11,828 nt of DNA, from positions 1-11,828 of the forward strand of contig JADGJA010000721.1 of NCBI GenBank assembly GCA_027596035.1. The letters run 5' to 3'. The position numbers were made by a program, and so were the translations under genes. The stretch is from Thoreauomyces humboldtii (taxonomy: Eukaryota > Chytridiomycota > Chytridiomycetes > Spizellomycetales > Powellomycetaceae). The notes below the pieces were generated by a model. It saw only the letters and a program-made list of their open reading frames with translations. It had not been told where the DNA came from and made no database searches. Shown here piece after piece: positions 8,740 through 11,828 of the stretch. How positions within the stretch are numbered: position 1 is the stretch's first letter; the number at the start of each line of letters is the position of its first letter.

Positions 8740-9477
8740 TCAATCGAAGGTGACGGTCAGTCCTCGCTCCACGTCGACCTGATCGTTCTCGATCTTCTCG
8801 AACTCGCTGGTTCCGGACGGGTCGTGGACGACGAAGGTCCAGGGTCGGTCCACGTCGAGCAGCTCCTCCAGGCTCGCGATGCAATCTGCCATGCTGTCCC
8901 GCTGGTGGTCGGGCAGGTCCCCTGTCGCTCCGCCCCTCACGTGTTCCGCGAGGTTGAAGGCGGCGGACGCGACGTGGTTGTAGAACGTGTCTATCCGTCT
9001 CCTCCCGTCTGCCACGATCTCGAACTCGAGCTCCGGGATCTCGATGGTGGCGTGAGGACTCTTCGCCAGGACCCAGTTTAGCTGGGATCGGTCGGTGATG
9101 TTGATGGTCCACCGCTTGGCCACCCACTCGTCCCGCGCCACCTCCCTCCTGAACCGGAACGACAGGACGCCCGTCGCGGCGTCGGTTTTGGTCTCGATCG
9201 TCGGGATGGCGTGGAGGAACTGGGAGAAGGTTCCGTTGAGGGAGTCCTCGAACTCGTCGAGGTCCTCGTATCCGAGTTCGGAGCAGAGGAGGGTGGTGAT
9301 GTTGTCGGCTGGGAGCCAGTAGTCGTCGACCGGGGAGGACCTGTAGATCTTCTCGAGCTCTTCGATGAGACGTTCGATCTCTTGGTGACCCATGTCGAGG
9401 GTGTAGGGAGTCGAGGGAGTCGTCTCGGAGACGGCCTTGGCTGGCGCTGGTGGAGGAGGGTTCGCGGAGACGTCCAT
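8740..9477 (-). CDS. ZPR1-domain-like protein lacking the zinc finger (possibly Aim29-like)
   Basis: A single exon encodes 245 residues from the ATG at 9477. Residues 1-25 are Pro/Ala-rich, followed by a helix (EIERLIEELEKIY) and an acidic segment, LGYEDLDEFEDSL (68-80). Residues about 121-226 read like the beta-rich half of a ZPR1 domain: RWTINITDRSQLNWVLAKS, the signature IPELEFEI (147-154), a helical stretch, then FVVHDPSGTSEF (215-226), where ZPR1 has a DPxGNS-type motif. ZPR1 carries a CxxC...CxxC zinc finger just before this fold; here there are only two cysteines (C65, C199) and no CxxC. ZPR1 is a folding factor for elongation factor eEF1A. A small yeast protein, Aim29, has been linked to ZPR1 and may be the true family, but I give that from memory. 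The fold resemblance is fairly strong; the role is inferred. Confidence 0.7.
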   Translation of the reverse strand: MDVSANPPPPAPAKAVSETTPSTPYTLDMGHQEIERLIEELEKIYRSSPVDDYWLPADNITTLLCSELGYEDLDEFEDSLNGTFSQFLHAIPTIETKTDAATGVLSFRFRREVARDEWVAKRWTINITDRSQLNWVLAKSPHATIEIPELEFEIVADGRRRIDTFYNHVASAAFNLAEHVRGGATGDLPDHQRDSMADCIASLEELLDVDRPWTFVVHDPSGTSEFEKIENDQVDVERGLTVTFD

Positions 9478-10003
9478 GGCGGGCGGCGGGGGGAAGGAGC
9501 AACGGCTGGTGGGAGCGACGAGGAGAAGGAGCTTCTATCTGACGTGGGACGAGAGAGAGACAGACGGAGGAGAAAGAAGAGTAGAGCCACACAGAGAAGG
9601 TAGTCGAAGGAAGGGAGGAGGAGGAGGAGTGGAGAGAGAGGACATGTGCGATTTGTAAAGACGGTGAGTTTGAAGTGTCCGAAAACTGCATTCTGTGATG
9701 TGGCAACCCTGACGAGGAGTCGTCACTCGGCAACCCTAATAGTTCGGCGGCAGTCAGCTAATACCCTCTCTTGGTCTGCAATGCGCGGAGCTGGTCGAGC
9801 AATTCCCAGGCTCGCAAGAACATTCATCACTTGGCACCACTCAACGCATACCCTCAACACGGCGACTTTTACACTTGTCAAGCCTCAGCAGATAGAGCGG
9901 CCTCCGAACAGTATCTCGTCTTCTTCAGGCGTCCCACGTCCAGCCTTTTTTCCTTACCTCGCAGAGGAAGACCCCTTGATTGGCGAGCCAGGCTCCTGCA
10001 GCG
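9478..10003. promoter_or_regulatory. Divergent promoter region between ZPR1-like and F-box/ankyrin genes
   Basis: The left part (about 9530-9645) is GA-rich on the plus strand, so CT-rich in the sense of the minus-strand gene; such tracts commonly mark fungal start-site regions. The centre has two GGCAACCCT copies around an inverted repeat (9702-9737). A TGTCCGAAAAC at about 9676 resembles the motif upstream of H2B. No TATA box is evident for the plus-strand gene, and no separate gene is seen. Confidence 0.5.
9702..9737. promoter_or_regulatory. CRE-like inverted repeat flanked by direct repeats
   Basis: TGACGAGGAGTCGTCA (9710-9725) is a perfect 6-base inverted repeat with a 4-base spacer; its outer halves TGACG/CGTCA are ATF/CREB-type bZIP half-sites. 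GGCAACCCT occurs on both sides (9702-9710 and 9729-9737), the left copy sharing its last T with the inverted repeat. The site could serve either flanking gene. Confidence 0.45.
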
Positions 10004-11820
10004 ATGCTGCTCCGCTCCCACACCAAGAACTTTCGCGCAGCTATCGCCGCATCCTCCTCCGCAGACAACTTCTCGTCTTCCTCTTCCTCATCCTCGACCG
10101 CGTCAGACTCGAACTATGCCAACTATACCGTACATTACGGCACGACCGACGAGTATGGGCAACCAATCTACTCCTACTCCTTGAATTCCGACGAGCGCCA
10201 TGCGGCTGCCGCTTCTTCCGCCGAACCTGGAGAGAGGAAGAGAAGCAAGGCCGGTGCTGCTTCGGCGGCCAAGAAGGCAGCAGAGGTGGAGGACCGGTCT
10301 GCCGTTGGGATTCACCTCCCTCTGGAGGTTCTGCAGCAGTAAGTGGAGTCCCAAGGCGAAAGCCCGATCCCCTCGCTGCTCGAGGCTCACGACGCATTGG
10401 CCTCGTTCACCACCGACAGGATCATATTGTTCCTCCCTTGGGCAGCCGCAACCAAGATGCAACGCGTCTGTCGTAGTTTTCACACGTATATCGACGATCG
10501 AGTGGTCGCAGCTTGTTATGCGTCCGAGGTCTATTACGTACGAAGCGGAGGCGGATGTCCCTCCTGGTCCATCACCTCGCCATTCAACTGGTCGGAAGCG
10601 GACGACCGAAACCCAAAAAAGAGTGTCATGAAGATTTCGTTCTACATCTTGTCCAAGGAGTACCTGCGACGTTGCAAAGGGCCGGACACGTGGCTTGTGA
10701 AGCAATTCTGCCAGGTCTTGGAGCGAGCCATCATGTCGGCAAATTATGACTCGGCAGAACTGATTCTGAATCACGGAGCCGGCTTCTTGAAGGAGCATCT
10801 CCAGGGCGCCGGCGCCGGGTTTCCAGACACTGCGGATCAGCTATGGGAGGTGTGTCCGTGTGGACGCTCACTGCTTTGCTAGTGGGCATACCAATGCTCA
10901 CGTGTGTTATGATGTCTGCAGTTCATGGACGAAGTAGCCGAATTTGGACAGCTGAAGCTCCTCGACATGTTCTTTGCCCTCGACCCTCCTAACCTCAGCG
11001 ATAATATCGGCGCTACACTCTTTGCGGCCGTCGAGGGAGCCTACCTCCCGGTTGTGCAGCGCGTTTTGGAGGCCGGTGGCGACGCCCTCATTCGCGACGA
11101 GCCCGGCCTCCTTGTGTTCGCAGCCGACAGCGCCAGCCCCGACATCCTCCGCGAACTCCTCAAGCTCGGCGCCAATCCAAACGACACGGACATGCCGGAA
11201 TGCACCGCTCTGTCGGCTGCCGCTTTCAACGGCAATATGGACAATGTCCGGGTTCTCCTCGAGTTCGGAGCTACAGTCACCCCACGAGCACTGGTGGCCG
11301 CCGCTCGAGCTCACGCCAGAGACATCTTCGCTCTTCTCCTCCCTAATGTCGAGGAGGGCGTCGGAGGCTGGGACAGCTCGCTTCTCTCGGTAACCAACGA
11401 GACCACCGGAGAGGCCATCAGAATGTTCTTGGAGGCGGGCATCGGAGTCGGAGCAGTGTCCCAAGCTCTGAACGCGAGCATCGAGTATGGGTCTCTGCAA
11501 AACGCTATCGTCCTGTTGGAATACGGAGCGGACCCGAGCTACAGCTTCAACCTCCCGCTTCGAAAAGCGGCCGGTTACGGGAACGTGGACATGGTCCGGA
11601 TCCTCCTCGCGGCCGGAGCCGACGTGAACGGGACCGAGAGAACCAGGCGGAAGTGGGTGGAATCGGACTTTGGCAGCTGTACCAGGGACGTGAACGGTGC
11701 TCCCCTGGTCCGAGCCGTCGCGAGCGGAAAGTACGAAGTTGCGAAACTGCTCATCGAAAAGGACGCCGACGTGCACTGGCAGTCGGATTACGCGCTGTTC
11801 GCGGTCGTCAAATGCGACGA
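10004..11820 (+). CDS. F-box and ankyrin-repeat protein (3' end outside window)
   Basis: Probably a substrate-recognition subunit of an SCF-type ubiquitin ligase. Exons: 10004-10338, 10420-10849, 10922-11820; introns are 81 bases (GTAAGT...ACAG) and 72 bases (GTGTGT...GCAG). The ATG at 10004 is the first after an in-frame TGA at 9977. Residues 1-104 are Ser/Ala-rich with a run of eight Ser. Removing intron 1 joins LPLEVLQ to QIILFLPW and gives a recognisable F-box (about 105-140, continuing KMQRVCRSFHTYIDD). Ankyrin-type repeats follow, weak near 205-235 and clear in exon 3: ELLKLGANPN, VRVLLEFGA, IVLLEYGADPS, and the best, RKAAGYGNVDMVRILLAAGA. At 11821 the sequence is GTGAGT, a good donor, and a repeat is cut off there, so the gene probably continues. 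If that donor is not used, TGA at 11822-11824 ends a 555-residue protein. Confidence 0.82.
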
Positions 11821-11828
11821 GTGAGTTC

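Noticed and set aside
8546..9733. 395-codon minus-strand frame overlapping the ZPR1-like gene in another phase
   Set aside because: Ser/Pro/Arg-rich shadow of the GC-rich gene; it lacks the folded-domain signatures present in the 245-residue frame.

Overview
The window looks like a gene-dense, GC-rich stretch of a fungal nuclear genome, most likely a basidiomycete (yeast-like or dimorphic). The reasons are short introns (69-95 bases) with GTAAGT/GTGAGT/GTAAGG-type donors, even inside a histone gene; a VTC4 polyphosphate polymerase, a fungal and protist family; CT-rich leaders; and high third-position GC. I cannot name the genus. Nothing bacterial, viral or transposon-derived was recognised, and there is no CRISPR array or rRNA.

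Layout, left to right. (1) 29-492 (+): last exon of an alpha/beta-hydrolase. (2) 823-1164 (+): an orphan coding-like frame of unknown status in an otherwise AT-richer gap. (3) 4326-1660 (-): complete VTC4, three exons, 838 residues, SPX + polyphosphate polymerase + three membrane segments. (4) 4327-5765: long gap holding the VTC4 promoter. (5) 6623-5766 (-): a secreted, cysteine-free Gly/Tyr/Lys/Asp repeat protein of 285 residues with regularly spaced Lys-Lys pairs; this is the least ordinary gene here. (6) 6624-7721: shared divergent promoter region. (7) 7722-8420 (+): histone H2B, four exons, 143 residues. (8) 9477-8740 (-): a 245-residue protein resembling a ZPR1 domain that has lost its zinc finger. 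(9) 9478-10003: divergent promoter with a CRE-like inverted repeat. (10) 10004 to the right edge (+): an F-box/ankyrin-repeat protein whose F-box is visible only after splicing and which probably continues past the window.

The genes do not form one pathway. They cover phosphate storage (VTC4), chromatin (H2B), possibly translation-factor folding (the ZPR1-like protein), ubiquitin-ligase targeting (F-box) and the cell surface or exterior (the repeat protein). All exon joins were worked out by eye from splice consensus, reading phase and protein motifs; no RNA evidence or database search was available. The best candidates for something undescribed are the secreted KK-repeat protein and the zinc-finger-less ZPR1-like protein.
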